Below are positions 18,562-19,950 of a stretch of DNA of 19,950 bases, in pieces. Position numbers and translations under genes: made by a program. Origin of the DNA: Saprospiraceae bacterium UBA7328 (GTDB lineage Bacteria > Bacteroidota > Bacteroidia > Chitinophagales > Saprospiraceae); contig DKPS01000126.1 in assembly GCA_002471345.1 (NCBI GenBank), forward strand, positions 3,169 through 23,118. The letters are read 5' to 3'. The number at the start of each line of letters is the position of its first letter. Within the stretch, counting starts at the first letter, position 1. The notes beneath the pieces were generated by a model. The model ran no database searches. It saw nothing but the letters and a program-made list of their open reading frames with translations, and had not been told where the DNA came from.

Positions 18562-19482
18562 ATGAAAGTTAAGAACTTGATAATTAAGACTATATATATA
18601 ATAGTTGCCACTACTTTTCTAAATTCTTTTGACCTAATTTCTCAAAATTGTATTGTCAATGCATCTTCTCAAATATATGAGACTGATGACTGTACGAATA
18701 ATGCAGGAGGATGGGCACCATGCAGTGATAATGAATTTGTTTTTCACCTAAGAACTCCTTCAGGGCAGTTAAGATATTATTCTAATCTAAGTCTGAACTG
18801 GACTCAGATGGATGATGGGACAGCCTCTCTTGTTGGAGATGTAAGAGATTGTCATAATAATGAAGACTATCATCTTGATGTATCATTTTCGGGATTTACA
18901 AAGACACCACCCAACAATAGCCCTCACGCACATGGCTGTCATCAAGAAAATGCCTCTGAATGGTATTATTACCCCAACTTCAGTGGAACATTCAATTCTC
19001 TGTCTACATCATTTACGACGAATCTTACTCCTGATGGACCAGCTTTTCAGGTTGGATATGATGCTAATGGGGTAGAACGTAAAAAAGGTAGATTCGGAGC
19101 TTCTGGATGGTTTGTAACTGATGATGCCACATTTGTCTCAGGAGATATGAATTTTAATCTTGATCTCATTCCTGGGGCAATAGGTGATATTGCGTGTAAT
19201 TGCAACAATAACTCAGAAGAATTAGGAGGAACTTATGATTCTCATAATGGAGTCAGTGGTAACCCTGGCAATGCAGGAGGTATACCTGATGGTAATTACA
19301 CAGGAAACATCAGTGGTAATAATGATTATCTGGTTCTTACCTATCCTGACCTTTTAGATGGTGATGAGATATGTGTTTCTCTATATTTTACTAGTTCTGT
19401 AGGAATAGTGAATATGAACCTAAATGGGAATAATTTTAGGTTTAGCAATATTACTATTGAGAGAGGTGTCAATAACCCATAG
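18562..19482 (+). CDS. Secreted modular surface protein, N-terminal part up to in-frame UAG
   Basis: A 306-residue frame starts at ATG 18562 with a signal-peptide-like N terminus (MKVKNLIIKTIYIIVATTFL, cleavage likely near residue 28). I do not recognise the N-terminal domain. It contains Cys residues spaced through DDCTNNAGGWAPC, and HAHGCHQENASEW in the middle. From residue 212 a module begins with CNCNNN, then GGTYDSHNGV and IPDGNYTGNISGNND, then a beta-rich stretch. The frame ends at TAG 19480-19482, but the same frame stays open to the window edge and a homologous second copy of the module follows, so the stop looks internal. The protein is likely exported to the cell surface. Whether the truncated product is made is unknown. 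Confidence 0.7.
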   Translation: MKVKNLIIKTIYIIVATTFLNSFDLISQNCIVNASSQIYETDDCTNNAGGWAPCSDNEFVFHLRTPSGQLRYYSNLSLNWTQMDDGTASLVGDVRDCHNNEDYHLDVSFSGFTKTPPNNSPHAHGCHQENASEWYYYPNFSGTFNSLSTSFTTNLTPDGPAFQVGYDANGVERKKGRFGASGWFVTDDATFVSGDMNFNLDLIPGAIGDIACNCNNNSEELGGTYDSHNGVSGNPGNAGGIPDGNYTGNISGNNDYLVLTYPDLLDGDEICVSLYFTSSVGIVNMNLNGNNFRFSNITIERGVNNP

Positions 19483-19950
19483 GTCTATTGTATCCCTGTT
19501 ACGTCCAATGGGATTCAGACACTTACAATTTCTGATGGCGGTTCTGGAAGGATAATAAGAGTGGATGGCTCTACATCAGAATCATGTGGGGCATGTGATC
19601 TCAATGATGCTCTAGCTGATTGTGATGGAGATGGTGTTGTTAATGGAGAAGATAGTGCGCCAGAAGACCCTTGTACTGCCGATGGTACGACTGATGGAGA
19701 TGAACCACAAGACTGGTCTTCCCTTCCTTCTAATGATTGCGATGATGATGGGATTACATCTGATATAGATCAAGATGACTATGACAACTGTATAGATGAA
19801 AATGGAACGGTTAATTCTCTTTTTTGTCAATGTGGTGACAATACCATTACAGCAGGTGGTACGTATGATTCTCATTCAGGAGTCGGAAGTTTTCCTAGTA
19901 GAGCCGATGGTGCACCTGATGGATCTACAACAGGTACAGTCTCTAATAAT
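19195..19950 (+). repeat. Two copies of a CxC-GGTYDSH module, about 630 bp apart
   Basis: Copy one begins at 19195 and copy two at 19825. Each opens with a Cys-x-Cys, then GGTYDSH (N or S next), a Gly-rich stretch and an xPDG-xxTGxxSxN segment. The exact 630-base spacing (210 codons) suggests a long repeating unit that includes the calcium repeats; copy two runs to the window edge. Confidence 0.7.
19483..19950 (+). pseudogene. Same-frame continuation of the surface protein past UAG, with thrombospondin-3-like repeats (runs off window)
   Basis: The frame of the upstream surface protein stays open for 156 codons after the TAG. It begins VYCIPVTSNG and holds two Asp-rich calcium-binding, thrombospondin-type-3-like segments: DCDGDGVVNGEDSAPEDPC (about 19618-19674) and a second, DDDGI-containing, segment (about 19732-19791). 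A second CxC-GGTYDSH module follows. No new start codon of good quality opens it. It is probably the rest of the same gene, split by a nonsense codon, and it continues beyond the window, probably with further repeats and a sorting signal I cannot see. Confidence 0.68.

Noticed and set aside
19480..19482. Pyrrolysine at the in-frame UAG
   Set aside because: UAG ends several normal genes in the window (for example at 2466, 3640, 7910 and 10170), and nothing suggests a methylamine enzyme or pyl genes.

Overview
This window is an AT-rich stretch of a Bacteroidota chromosome, most likely from a Saprospiraceae- or Cytophaga-like marine or environmental lineage. The evidence for this placement is gene content. 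There is a YfhO-type membrane protein, an OmpA-like protein next to a helix-hairpin-helix protein, a secreted reprolysin-like metalloprotease with Bacteroidota-style Ig and C-terminal modules, receptor-like adenylate cyclases with TPR repeats, and a cysteine-rich surface protein with thrombospondin-3-like calcium repeats. Shine-Dalgarno sequences are weak or absent, which is also typical of the phylum. I saw no tRNA, rRNA, insertion sequence, CRISPR array or phage gene.

Layout. Positions 1-6429 hold five minus-strand genes. They are a YfhO family membrane protein running off the left edge, a membrane-anchored sulfotransferase, a DUF1508-like/helix-hairpin-helix envelope protein paired with an OmpA-like protein, and a PduO-type cobalamin adenosyltransferase. 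A divergent intergenic region then leads into a three-gene plus-strand operon (6659-10172): glycosyltransferase, flippase-like LPG-synthase-TM protein, glycosyltransferase. This looks like a glycolipid or surface glycan module. From 10154 to 18122 everything is on the minus strand. In transcription order these are two tandem paralogous TPR-transmembrane-adenylate cyclase genes, a large secreted metalloprotease, and a small anti-sigma-like single-pass protein. The right end (18562-19950) is a secreted modular surface protein that runs off the window.

The most unusual observation is that three neighbouring long coding frames each contain one in-frame stop codon, with open, homologous sequence continuing in the same frame beyond it. 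The upstream cyclase has UGA at codon 105, exactly where its paralogue has a TGG Trp codon. The downstream cyclase has UGA at codon 637, 22 codons before the true family C terminus. The surface protein has UAG at codon 307. All other genes in the window are intact, and UGA also ends normal genes here, so this is not a simple alternative genetic code. Recent nonsense mutation, readthrough, or sequence error are the options. No clearly new defence or mobile system is visible. The best candidates for follow-up are this nonsense cluster, the tandem cyclases with predicted periplasmic TPR sensors, and the glycolipid operon.
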